Below are positions 45,119 to 55,800 of a stretch of DNA of 64,000 nucleotides, piece by piece. Position numbers and translations under genes: made by a program. How positions within the stretch are numbered: position 1 is the stretch's first letter; every line of letters begins with the position of its first letter. This stretch comes from Anisus vortex (Eukaryota; Mollusca; Gastropoda; Planorbidae), in contig OX421494.1 in NCBI GenBank assembly GCA_949126835.1, positions 20,375,196 through 20,439,195 on the forward strand. The letters run 5' to 3'. Below the pieces are notes generated by a model, which saw nothing but the letters and a program-made list of their open reading frames with translations, was not told the origin of the DNA and searched no databases.

Positions 45119-45639
45119 AGGAAATAATTGTACGTAACATATTATTAACATATTATATGTTAAGTAGATGGTATAACAATCAAGTATGTACAGTATTGAT
45201 GTAATATATGTTCACGTTTTGCAATACAGGTGCAATATCTATCTAAGCTTATAGTAGACTTAAATGCTTATTGTACGTTCCACGCAATACCCAATCTGAT
45301 ACCAACACCAGTGTTTGTATTTCATTATTTTAATATCTGTTGTTACATTGTTGATGTTATCTTCCATTTTAATTTTTAAAGCTAGAGATCGTGCAAGCAG
45401 TTGCCTACATTTTTTATTATATAAAGCATAATAAATGACTTTAAATGAAATATTTATTTTAGAAATTATAAACTGTTAAGTTATTAAAATGCGAAACAAT
45501 TAAAAGAAATACCGGATACGACTGGTAACTTCGATCGTAGTTAAAAGAAAGAAATCTAGATGCGCTGGCAAAAAAAAAACCTACTTAGATCTATGTTAAA
45601 AATCATAGAAGTGGCTGCCTTGTTCAATCATCCCGTTCA
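45119..45639 (+). other. Intron sequence, nothing recognised
   Basis: AT-rich, with no exon-like frame. Confidence 0.5.
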
Positions 45640-46215
45640 GAGAGAGAGAGAGAGACAGAATAAGAGAGTGTGAGAGGGTGACGATAAGATAAAAAGAGAG
45701 AAGGTGAACGATTGATACGATGGGACAGGGTAAAGGAGAAGGAAAGAGAGAGAGAGAGAGAGAAGCATAAATAGATAGAGATAAAGAGATAAATAAGAAT
45801 AGAAAGAGATAGAGAGAAAGAGATTGCGACATAAAAAGATATAGAGAGATAAAAAGAGAGATTGAGGAGAGAACGTGAGAGACACAGAAATAGAGATTTA
45901 GAAATAGAGATAATAAGAGAAAGAGAGAGAAAGACAAAGAGAAAAAGACAGAGAGAGAAAGACACAGAGAGAAAGACAGAGAGAGAAAGACAGAGAGAGA
46001 AAGACAGAGAGAGAAAGACAGAGAGAGAAAGACAGAGAGAGAAAGACAGAGAGAGAAAGACAGAGAGAGAAAGACAGAGAGAGAAAGACAGAGAGAGAAA
46101 GACAGAGAGAGAAAGACAAAGAGAAAAAGACAGAGAGAGAAAGACAGAGAGAGAAAGACAGAGAGAGAAAGAGAGAGAAAGAGAGAGAAAGGCAGAGAGA
46201 GAGAGTGAAAGAGAG
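45640..46215. repeat. GA-rich tract with 14-bp GACAGAGAGAGAAA units
   Basis: Irregular GAGA/GATA purines up to about 45950, then about 15 units of GACAGAGAGAGAAA, two of them GACAAAGAGAAAAA. It ends about 50 bp before exon D. Confidence 0.95.
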
Positions 46216-46268
46216 TTGATATAGCCTTCCTATAATTACGTAATTTTACTTGTTTGCCTATGTTCCAG

Positions 46269-46396
46269 AAAGAAAGCTAGCCCTGGAAGAACTGACCTCC
46301 GCACAGAGAGACTGCGGCCTACGTCCTAAAAACACATTAGGGTCCTATCGAGTGGTCGGCGGTCAAGAAGTTAAGATCAACAGTTGGCCCTGGCAG
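46269..46396 (+). CDS. TSP1-protease gene, exon D: activation site and start of the S1 domain
   Basis: The acceptor TTGCCTATGTTCCAG| precedes it. The two leading bases AA complete the Lys codon left in phase 1 by exon C. The exon then reads RKLALEELTSAQRDCGLRP, followed by SYRVVGGQEVKINSWPWQ. R|VVGG is the zymogen cleavage site of chymotrypsin-fold proteases, after which the new N-terminus inserts into the active-site cleft. The Cys in RDCGLRP is the usual one tying the pro-region to the catalytic domain, and SWPWQ is the conserved first strand. The donor CAG|GTCAGT falls just where the family continues Val-Ser-Leu. The intron-read sequence after it (LYLNVLLVVV, stop) is not protease-like. 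The catalytic triad exons lie downstream and were not found, so specificity is unknown. Confidence 0.9.
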
Positions 46397-46922
46397 GTCA
46401 GTTTGTATTTAAATGTGTTGCTTGTTGTTGTTTAAACAACCTTATATCTTGGCTATATCACATGAATAAACAATCCATTGTCTTTCATTCTAAAATAAAA
46501 GTGGTCAACGAATGAAAATGGTGGATGCATAAAAAGAAAATAATGCTCCTTTCCGGAATAAATCGGTTTCAGTTAGCTAACTCAAGGGCGGGTAACTCAC
46601 CAGGATCGTCTTTATTAAAGGTGTTTTTAATCAAGTATGTACATTATTTTAAATATATGCCAAGGTAGGTCAACTCTCCAAGGTCATCTAATTGAAGGGG
46701 TTTTATTACCTGCATGTAATACGGCTTTTGATCAAATGGGGTCAAGGGAAGGTCACCCTCGTTAAGGTTAACGTAATTAAAACTAGCTTTATCTTTAACC
46801 TGTACTTGACCTATAAGATAAGATACTGTATTGTCTTAAATGACTGCAACTGAAATATTTCTCAACAAAGTCTCTGTGCTTTTTTTATTTTAAACGTAAG
46901 AATCTTGTGATGACAAGGGCAG

Positions 46923-47024
46923 AATGGGCCGTATTGCTGCTGAGAGTTAACTACAAGTCAGTCATAAAAGATTGACTTGTATAAGGGGCAAGGGTGTTAA
47001 CTCTCAGCAGCAATACGGCCCATT
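46923..47024. repeat. Perfect 29-bp inverted repeat (fold-back element)
   Basis: 46923-46951 (AATGGGCCGTATTGCTGCTG plus AGAGTTAAC) and 46996-47024 are exact reverse complements separated by 44 bp. The loop itself contains a nested 9-bp pair, TACAAGTCA and TGACTTGTA. A very stable hairpin in either strand would result. It lies about 530 bp downstream of exon D, in the following intron. It may be a small MITE. No target duplication was recognised. Confidence 0.9.
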
Positions 47025-47355
47025 GGAAACCTTTCGATGAAGGTGCGCCAAAGTGAAATTTCTATTTCATTCAGCGTGCCAGCAGCCTAAAAGTCATCTG
47101 CATTTTTAACAAACTACTCCTTGTTTCGTTTAATAAACTACTCAATGTAATATCCTTGTTTCGTTTAACGTTTAATACAACATTCAATACTAAATCACAG
47201 ACCTATTGTTTACATTCTGTGCTCAATGCAATAAAAAAAAGGGTTGAGTAACAATAATAAACTGTTAGTTAATCCATTCAATATGCACGTCTCCAGTTGG
47301 ACATATATTATGTTTATTTTTCTCTGTATAGATCTTTCGATCTTGTATCTTCTTC

Positions 47356-47394
<39 letters not shown>

Positions 47395-49290
47395 ACACAC
47401 ACACACACGCAAACACACATAGACACACACACACACAACGTTGCCGTTTCCTTGTACATTCAATAATGCTATTTCCGAGTTAAATCTAATTAAGATTATG
47501 GCAGGTATTGGCCACCATATGTGGAGTAAAAAAAAAAGGTCTTCAAGCGGTTATACCTGGACAATAGGTTCCTCAACATACACACAGAAATAGAAGCCAA
47601 ACGTACAGTCATCGTAAACAAGGACATATTTGACAAGTCCGAAAGAGAGAAAGAGGGGGGGGGGTAGTGAGAGAGAGAGAGAGTGAGGGAGAGAAAATAA
47701 AATACATATTAAATTTAGAGCTTTCAACTGCCAGTAATGCCAAATGTTAAAAGAAGATAAAAAAAAATGTGTATTGTTTTTTTTCGTTATTAAAAAACGT
47801 CCAATGAGTTTTTACAAAATTATTTCCGTTTTCTCCGTATTCTTATCTTTACAATTGAGTTGTTTCTAAGACTCGGTTCTTTCTTTCTACTTTCTACATA
47901 GTGCTTGGCAAATAAAAATGTGAATAGAATTAATGGTTTCTACTGCAGTATTTACGTTCTGATATAGTTGTGTTTTGACGTCACATGTGTAGAAGTTTCC
48001 ACATTGAACTGGTAGCGGAAAGAAAAAGGTATTAGTGCTAATAAATGACCACATGCTAGAATAATCCATGTCTTAAGTCTTAAGGTTACCGTGGGCACAC
48101 ATTAAAGATTAGCTGATGAGCTTATCAGGAATACGAGACGATTGCATGACCGGACATAACCTCCTCATCCCTCTTACATATTGGCCAAAAAAGGGTCTGA
48201 AAGTCTTGGGTTCAGGAGAAAAGAAAAATAATTAAAAAGATAAATAGGATTTGACCCCCAAGACCTTGTTAATGATAATATTTCACAACACACATACACA
48301 CAACTTATCCGCCAGACTATCTTGTACTCTTTAAGAGCTGACCACCCCGGCCCTCCTTCTCAAGCTCAACAACTAAAACGTTTCTATTACAATGAAAGGG
48401 ATTACAATATGTATGAATTCAGTAATGTGAGAGGGGTGGGGGGGGGGGGGAGTACATCGCATACAGTTGGGACTAGCTATTATTTCTTATTGTAACAGCA
48501 AATTATAAAGATAGTGAGAGCAACAACGAGGGCAGAAAGAAAAAACGTTACATTATCCTTTTGCTTTACTTTTACACGTTGTATTTTTTTTCTTTTTTTT
48601 TATTATCTTTCTACCACCAATTTCTTTCGTTGTTGTTTCTTTGTGCAAGCAACAAGATATGCAGATATGCAGATATGTAACTGCGCAATACTCCAGATTC
48701 CCCCTGTCTAATGAATAGCTTCCTCCCTCCCAACCCCGACACCGCCCCGGCCCCCACGATTACGCCATCGCCTTCCATGAGCTGAGGTAGAATGTTGGGG
48801 GGGGGGGGAGGGGGGATAAGTTTGGAAGCTAGGAATATATATGAGGGCCTAGGTGTAAGTCATCCTTTATTTCCAGTGGAGAATTCGCGCGTCAAGATGT
48901 TAGGTTCCGATGATAGAATAAATATACACAAACAGAGATGCATTGGGACGGGGTGGGGTGGAGGGTTAAGGTTAGAGACCTTTTACGCCGAGCAGATTGC
49001 GCTGCCAGAATTGTTCTTCTTTCTTTTGTATTGTTGTTACTTTTTTTTTTTTTTATTTCTTTTTGCTTCTGTTTATTCTTTTATTTATTGCTTTTTGTAT
49101 AGCTGTCAGATCTAACTACACCAGAATGGAAAATATGCACAAATGAAGAGGACACTTTAATGTAGCGTGATAAAGCTTGCTTTCTTTGGCTGCTCTTCTT
49201 TATTTCGAGTAATAATAATGATAATAATTCTAGTTGTATAATAATTCTAGTTGTATAGCGCTGCCAACAAACATAATGTAAGCTTAGAGC
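47025..49290 (+). other. Probably intron sequence, no exon found
   Basis: Holds a (CT)n/(CA)n microsatellite (47357-47440), a GA patch (47640-47695) and G runs near 48437 and 48798. None of the open frames shows a protease or TSP1 signature. Confidence 0.5.
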
Positions 49291-49310
49291 TAGAGGCCGA
49301 CCGAAACCAA
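49291..49310 (+). mobile_element. Possible hAT end fragment
   Basis: TAGAGGCCGACCGAAACC resembles the TAGAGACCGACCGA ends of the element at 29856-31372. Only about 18 bp match. Confidence 0.35.
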
Positions 49311-49749
49311 GTTTGTGACTAATCTCTAAGCCTAGTCTAAAAACTTTATCTAGCTAATTAATAATCTTTAAACTGTACAAACATAGGAGAAAGCAAATAA
49401 ATATAGCATTAACCGACCTAATATAAATTAAAGACAGTAGGGGTCTAAACAAAAATAATGTTTAAAGGAGGTAAATATTTAAAAAGAAAATGTGTTTTCA
49501 AGTTCTTTTTAAAAGTGACGATATGATTTATTTCGCCTGAGTGGAATGGAAAGTTTTCATTGTTGTATATTGATTATCTATTAATCATCTTTACAATTTA
49601 CTTATACAATATGATCGACTAAGGGAGAAATGGATGTTGATCTTTGTAAGAGTTTATAAGACTATCAAGACACCAGATACCGTTTCTTCATCTATATATA
49701 TAATATAAAATAGACTGTGTGTGTGTCCAACCCATCATATTAGTTAATT

Positions 49750-50040
49750 TAAAGACACGTGACCTTATTGCCTCAAATTATAGTTTTGCGATTTTACTTC
49801 GAACATGTGTCTTCGCTAGCTAAGTGGTTAACTTATCGGACTGCCATGCGAGCGACCCGGGTTCGTATCTCTGGTTAGTCTGTGCATTTTTTTTTTATCT
49901 ACAATTTTTTTATTCTTATTAATGTTACTTTAAAGAAAACAAACTAACCCATAAAAATACAGTTTTTTTTTATTATACTCCCTTTCTTTGTAAACTAAGT
50001 TTATATTTAATTTATATTTTGTTAGATTAAAATAAATATA
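49750..50040 (+). repeat. Dispersed repeat with tRNA-like block, copy 1
   Basis: About 290 bp nearly identical to 55268-55565. The block CTTCGCTAGCTAAGTGGTTA, then CGGACTGCCATGCGAG and CCCGGGTTCGTATCTC has A-box- and B-box-like sequences, as in a tRNA-derived promoter. The arms do not fold into a convincing complete tRNA by eye. A reversed, older copy is at 10080-10215. Confidence 0.75.
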
Positions 50041-50468
50041 GATCTAAGTGATATCATACCTTATGAATTTCCATACTAAAATTTTGCGCGTCCTTTTTTT
50101 TCTAGCTTTGGCCCGCAAAAACCATAAAAAGATAACTCGCTCTGTTTTGGCTATATTGTGTCGTTTTCATTCTATTTATTTCGTAAAAACGAACATATCC
50201 GAAAAGTTTATTTACTCCTATCTCTCCGGTAGAGGCAGCCATGTATTTTTTTCTTCGATTCGCAAATTGTTCGAAGGTATTAGTGACTAATCTAAAGGCT
50301 ATGATGCTGAAAATTTGATAGAATGTATTGTTAGTCTGGACAAGTCTGCTACCCAAGTTTCAGCTCGATTGGACGACGAGAAATGGTCGAAAAATTGATG
50401 CAAAGTTTTTCAAGCAAGCAAGCAAGCAACCAACCAAGCAGACAGTACGAGTTAAAAGAAAGGGAGTA
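49976..50468 (+). repeat. Dispersed repeat with CTCCCTTTCTT inverted ends, copy 2
   Basis: TA|CTCCCTTTCTT at 49976-49988 and AAGAAAGGGAG|TA ending at 50468 are inverted ends. The interior matches 20877-21418. It follows directly on the tRNA-like block, and the start of the same junction recurs at 55486, so the two blocks probably belong to one larger element. Confidence 0.65.
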
Positions 50469-50757
50469 AAAAGATTGTAAATCTACCAGCAAAACCGGAC
50501 AATTTAGATCTTATCCATCGGTTTTTGCTATTGCATTAGACTTATCATTTCTTGAGATAGGCGCCCTTTAAAAAGAAAACCAAAAGAACATCCTGTCAGA
50601 AGAATGTTTAATTTTTTTTTTACATGTTTAAGTTAACAGTTCATTGAGCTAATTATGACAAGAATTCCTAGGGTGCTCTGCTGAACTTTATTTTTTTATG
50701 TGGAAGGTTGGAGCTAGGAGTTACCCACACAATGTACTTATGTTTGTACTTTTGTAC

Positions 50758-51330
50758 TTTCTCTCTCTCTCTCTCTCTCTCACATATGCACACTTTCTCT
50801 CTCTTTACTCTATCTCTTTCTTGCTCTCTGTCTCACACACTAATTTCTCTCTCTCTCTCTCATTCTTATTTTCTCTCTCTCTCTCTCTCTCTCATTCTTA
50901 TTTTCTCTCTCTCTCTCTCTCTCTCATTCTTATTTTCTCTCTCTCTCTCTCTCTCTCTCATTCTTATTTTCTCTCTCTCTCTCTCTCTCTCTCTCATTCT
51001 TATTTTCTCTCTCTCTCTCTCATTCTTATTTTCTCTCTCTCTCTCTCTCTCTCTCATTCTTATTTTCTCTCTCTCTCTCTCTCTCTCATTCTTATTTTCT
51101 CTCTCTCTCTCTCATTCTTATTTTCTCTCTCTCTATCTCTCTCTCTCATTCTTATTTTCTCTCTCTCTCTCTCATTCTTATTTTCTCTCTCTCTCTCTCT
51201 CTCTCATTCTTATTTTCTCTCTCTCTCTCTCTCTCTCTCATTCTTATTTTCTCTCTCTCTCTCTCATTCTTTTTTTCTCTCTCTCTCTCTCTCTCTCATT
51301 CTTATTTTCTCTCTCTCTCTCTCATTCTTA

Positions 51331-51364
<34 letters not shown>

Positions 51365-51885
51365 CTTATTTTCTCTCTCTCTCTCTCATTCTTATTTTCT
51401 CTCTCTCTCTCTCTCTCTCTCATTCTTATTTTCTCTCTCACTCTCTCATTCTTATTTTCTCTCTCTCTCTCTCTCTCTCTCTCATTCTTATTTTCTCTCT
51501 CTCTCTCTCTCTCTCATTCTTATTTTCTCTCTCTCTCTCTCTCTCTCTCATTCTTATTTTCTCTCTCTCTCTCTCATTCTTATTTTCTCTCTCTCTCTCT
51601 CTCTCTCTCATTCTTATTTTCTCTCTCTCTCTCTCATTCTTATTTTCTCTCTCTCTCTCTCATTCTTATTTTCTCTCTCTCTCTCTCATTCTTATTTTCT
51701 CTCTCTCTCTCTCATTCTTATTTTCTCTCTCTCTCTCTCTCTCTCATTCTTATTTTCTCTCTCTCTCTCTCTCATTCTTATTTTCTCTCTCTCTCTCTCT
51801 CTCTCTCATTCTTATTTTCTCTCTCTCTCTCTCATTCTTATTTTCTCTCTCTCTCTCTCTCTCTCACTCTCTCTCTCACTTTATC
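50758..51885. repeat. 1.1-kb CT tract punctuated by CATTCTTATTTT
   Basis: (CT)n runs of about 10-24 bp separated about 40 times by CATTCTTATTTT. Unit length varies with the CT run. The two very long Ser/Leu open frames on the + strand are artefacts. Confidence 0.98.
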
Positions 51886-51904
51886 TCACCACCTTAAAGA
51901 AATA

Positions 51905-51946
51905 ATCAACATATATAATTACCGTGAGTTTGTTTATATGTTTGTT

Positions 51947-51979
<33 letters not shown>

Positions 51980-52085
51980 GTTTGTTCGCTATAGGCTCCT
52001 AAGCCGTTTGACTATTCGGGCCAAAAATTAAATGTATAAATTGGAAACGTCCTCCAAAAGATAATTTTATTTTATCACTTATAAT
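51905..52085 (+). repeat. Dispersed repeat, pair with 55645-55800
   Basis: Shares ATATATAATTACCGTGAGTT, GTTTGACTA, AAAATGTATAAATTGGAAAC and GTCCTCCAAAA with 55645-55780. A (TA)n insertion lies at 51949-51979. Confidence 0.8.
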
Positions 52086-52564
52086 CATAAATGTGTTGAT
52101 TTAAAAAATCCAAAATGTCATATCCATCTATGCAAATAAATATAACGGTACATAGCAAATGGCCATTTCCGTTCATTTACTATATTGAACGCGACATTCA
52201 CTATGTTGAACGCGAGGGTCTTTCCGGGTTTTCCCAATTCTACTGTTGTTTTTTTAATGTGGCGAGACCTTTTTTAAAAGCTACGCACTGCAATTTGGCT
52301 TAGAGAGTTTCAATGGTTTACTTTAAACAAAATACTAGCGTATGACGTAATGTCTATGAAATTATTTTTTCATTATTGATGTTTGCATTATCCTTTTAAG
52401 TAAAAGTAACCAAATGTTTTAATTATTTAATGGATTTACGTTGTTATTGGAGAATATCCTTTAAAAGGCGACTTTATACACCCTATAAATTAAATGATAC
52501 GAATTATAAAAAAACAAGTTAGGCTTATAAATGATTACTTTCAAATACCGGGTACCATAAGATT
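52086..52564 (+). other. Non-coding stretch, nothing recognised
   Basis: AT-rich. A short local duplication GAACGCGA occurs near 52185-52215. Confidence 0.5.
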
Positions 52565-52850
52565 GACAGCAACAATATAAAATAAAAACTAAATACCGAA
52601 AGAAACATTATCAATACTGTTTTATTGATACAATAAGCAAGAACAAAAATTAAATACCGAAAAAATCTTTCTCACTTTAGTTTTTATTTCATTGAAATAT
52701 TATTTTCTATTTTTTTTAAATATTTTTTACCTTTTTTATTGTTTTGTATTTATGTTTTTTTTTCTTTCAGATTGTATATTATTTTTAATTTAATATAATT
52801 AATAACAAGTCAAGTCAACACAACTGTTCGCTACATTTTAATATCGAATT
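52565..52850 (+). repeat. About 285-bp direct repeat, copy 1
   Basis: Contains TACTGTTTTATTGATACAAT, AAATTAAATACCGAAAAAAT and ACAAGTCAAGTCAACACAAC. It aligns with 53285-53570 at high identity apart from poly-T length. A shorter related piece is at 55980-56065. Confidence 0.85.
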
Positions 52851-52865
52851 TAAAAGTCTCTTTAA

Positions 52866-53275
52866 AAAACCCGGACTAGCCTTTCGGCTCTTGTGTCAAG
52901 GGCGTAACGCTTAGGATTGAGCAATCTCTGTCCAGGCCCCAGCCACCCAACGACACGCCTAAGGCGTGGCGTGCCGTGTAACGGGGAAGGTTTCCGCAGC
53001 CCAGCGATCGTTCACTGCGGTTCCCCTAAGGATCATTATCGTAGTGGCTCGCCCGTATACCTGCACTGTCACCCGGTAGCACAAATCCTATACTATAGGT
53101 ACATGCATCCAGGCACCGGGTGGTTCTCGAGACGGGATTGCAGCGTCCATTGCTTCCTCCCCCTGTGCCCCATGCGTTCGCCCGCCAGTGTATTCTTAAT
53201 GGGAATGTATCGGCGGTTTACACACTACGCCAGTCCTTGAGGCCACAATTCTTATGCATATGTCAGGTTCAGGTC
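52866..53275. other. GC-rich island between the two direct repeats
   Basis: About 400 bp of balanced to GC-rich sequence set in very AT-rich surroundings. It has an open + frame from 52917 to 53240 without a recognised domain. It may be an insertion or fragment of a different element. I cannot identify it. Confidence 0.6.
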
Positions 53276-53284
53276 GACCAGAAA

Positions 53285-53570
53285 CAAAAAAAAAAATAAC
53301 AAAAACTAAATACCGAAAGAAACATTCTCAACACTGTTTTATTAATACAATAAGCAAGAACAAAAATTAAATACCGAAAAAATCGTTATCACTTTAGTTT
53401 GTATTGTATTGAAATATTATTTTCTACGCTTTTTTTATTATTTACCTTTTATTGTTTGGTATTGTGGTTTTTTTTTCTTTTAGATAGTATATTATTGTTA
53501 ATTTAATAGGCTATTTTTAATAACAAGTCAAGTCAACACAACTGTTTGCTACGTTATAATATCAGACGCT
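53285..53570 (+). repeat. About 285-bp direct repeat, copy 2
   Basis: Second copy of 52565-52850, about 720 bp downstream. After it, ACAATTATTATGCATATGCC (53579) echoes ACAATTCTTATGCATATGTC (53247), so the duplication may extend past the repeat core. Confidence 0.85.
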
Positions 53571-53916
53571 TGACAGTAACAATTATTATGCATATGCCAG
53601 GGTCAGAAACAATTAAAAAGAACAAAAACTAAATGCCGAAAAGAAACGTTCATTTTAATAGTCTCTTTTCTTTCTCTCTTAACATTAATATTAACTTAAC
53701 TTAACTAATATTGTAATATTGTAGTCGTTCGTTTCTCCGTCATTTTGACGGGCATAACCACTAGTACAATCATATTTGTTGATATTATGTAGACATTGAT
53801 GGAGCAGTAAATCGTATGCAGCTGACTTAAAGAAAAACATTTTTAAAGTAAGTTGGCACTTGTTAAACATTAGTATTCAATACTTTGCACAGAGAGAGAG
53901 AGTGTGGGGGATGAGT

Positions 53917-53949
<33 letters not shown>

Positions 53950-54874
53950 GAGATGAAGAGGATAAGCGCGCATCTGGAAATATTTGAAACTCTTTGAATT
54001 CCGCAATAACCCAGAGACATTCCTTAGAAATTGGTTATAAAAAAATTTCCCCCTGTTAAGAAACCCAGCACACCTGAACTCTTAGATGGTTTAGGATTTA
54101 CTTGTTGCTTGTTGTTTTAACGTTGTGTGGGGAAGAACTATAGTAGAACAAACTGAACATCTCATTAGTAGAGCAAACTGAACATCTCATTCCTTTGTCT
54201 TTGAGTGCTATTTTTAGAGGCATCCTGTATTGTCCACTGCTGACAGATTATGTTATTCTCTATGTTACAACCTTTATAATCAGTCGTTTTAAACTATTAA
54301 TCGATCGAATAAGTTATACATCATGTAGGTTATAGACTTTGTAACTAGTCTACGTGAAATCTACCATTTTGGAAGATTCTTTGGAAGCGTTCCCTGGGTG
54401 AATTTTCCCTAGACGTATCCCACCCCCTCCCTACACCTCTCATCCGCACCTCTCCTCCCTCCATCCCGAGCAGTACCAGAAAGTCAATAAATGGCTTCGT
54501 ATTGCTCCCATTATTTACCTCCCCCCCCCTTCAAAACTTACATATTATGCAGCTTATCCTGCCATCATCAGATCAAAACAAGGACTGACTACATCCAGAG
54601 TCAACATGACATGGGCGTATCAAGGTTAACACGACCGGACTACACCAATGTCAGCGTGACCGGGCCAAGCGACAGGTTATGCAATTATTGGGAGAATCAC
54701 CGTTCCAAGCATAATAACAAAAAAGAATAGTCATTCAATCACAAGGAAGATTATCGTACAATCGCGACTTAAGGTTTCAACCGAGATAACCCACGGAATT
54801 TAATACATGCTCACCATAAAACACATTTGAAGTTGAATAAATGAAACCCGGGGGGGGGGGGGGGTCTCATTTAT
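53571..54874 (+). other. Non-coding stretch, no gene seen
   Basis: Contains a GA microsatellite (53891-53950) and a 16-bp duplication (AGTAGAACAAACTGAACATCTCAT-like, 54131-54190). A short open frame at 54491-54730 is not recognised. Confidence 0.5.
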
Positions 54875-55112
54875 AACGTCATGGCTGAATCTGTAGCGCC
54901 TTCTATACGGAACAGCTAGGCTCAGACACTGAGAGAATCCGAGATGATAGAGTCTTTTAAAAATATCTTAAAGACCTTTCTCTTTGTCTAGTGGCTGTGT
55001 GCCTTTCATACCAATTCAACTGCTACTGCAATTTATTCCAAGAGTCCAATGAGCATGCTAAATTGTATAGCATGGAAAGAAGCGCTATATAAATTACCAT
55101 TATTATTATTAT
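54875..55112 (+). pseudogene. 3' end of a CR1/L2-like LINE, second copy
   Basis: The + strand gives VAPSIRNS, a stop, then AQTLRES and SFKNILKTFLFV with a terminal stop. This aligns with SVAPTLRNSLSKTLRES and SFKKNLKTFFFD of the copy at 10380. The 3' UTR follows, with CCAATGAGCATGCTAAATTG and ATAGCATGGAAAGAAGCGCT, and ends in (ATT)n, a typical LINE 3' repeat. Heavily truncated and inactive. Confidence 0.8.
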
Positions 55113-55267
55113 TAAATAATCATGAAGTTGGAAAAACACAACGTTCTATGTTATGTTCAATTCCTCAATTGCTCTATAACAATATATGAGACTATAGTTT
55201 AAATCAAATTATTTACTGTAAGTAGTATTAAGGACATCCTGTCTTGATTTAAAAAACTAACCCATAA

Positions 55268-55565
55268 AGACACGTGACCTTATTGCCTCAAATTATAGTT
55301 TTGCGATTTTACTTCGAACATGTGTCTTCGCTAGCTAAGTGGTTAACTTATCGGACTGCCATGCGAGCGACCCGGGTTCGTATCTCTAGTTAGTCTGTGT
55401 ATTTTTTTTTATCTACAATTTTTTTATTCTTATTAATGTTACTTTAAAGAAAACAAACTAACCCATAAAAGCACAGTTTTTATTATACTCCCTTTCTTTG
55501 TAAACTAAGTTTATATTTAATTTATATTTTGGTAGATTAAAATAAATATAAGTGATATCATACCC
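55268..55565 (+). repeat. Dispersed repeat with tRNA-like block, copy 2
   Basis: Nearly identical to 49750-50040, including the start of the CTCCCTTTCTT end at 55488. It is truncated at about 55565, where a phrase shared with 27338 begins. Confidence 0.8.
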
Positions 55566-55644
55566 ACTGATCTCTAAAAAGAATGGATTAGGCTCGGAAG
55601 TAACATCCTTGAGGAAATTTCCGCCATTTTGTTTCTACTGTTAC

Positions 55645-55800
55645 TGATCAATATATATAATTACCGTGAGTTTGTTTATTTATTTAGATGTTTGTTTCTG
55701 CTCTATATTTTCCTAAGCTGTTTGACTAATCGGGTTAAAAGTAAAATGTATAAATTGGAAACGTCCTCCAAAATAAAGTTTAATTTTTTTGTTACAATAT
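55645..55800 (+). repeat. Dispersed repeat, pair with 51905-52085
   Basis: Matches listed at 51905. The order tRNA-like block, CCACTGATCT phrase, ATTACCGTGAGTT block suggests one long, rearranged repeat family. Confidence 0.75.

Noticed and set aside
49808..49880. tRNA gene (GCTAGCTAAGTGGTTA with GGGTTCGTATC)
   Set aside because: It has A- and B-box-like words, but I could not pair a full acceptor stem, and the same block is part of a 290-bp dispersed repeat present at least twice.
50698..51994. Two overlapping + strand frames of about 400 codons (Ser/Leu with SHSYF)
   Set aside because: Translation of the CT/CATTCTTATTTT tract.
52565..53570. LTR retrotransposon with 285-bp LTRs
   Set aside because: The direct repeats are only about 430 bp apart and lack TG...CA ends, a primer-binding site or any gag/pol motif.
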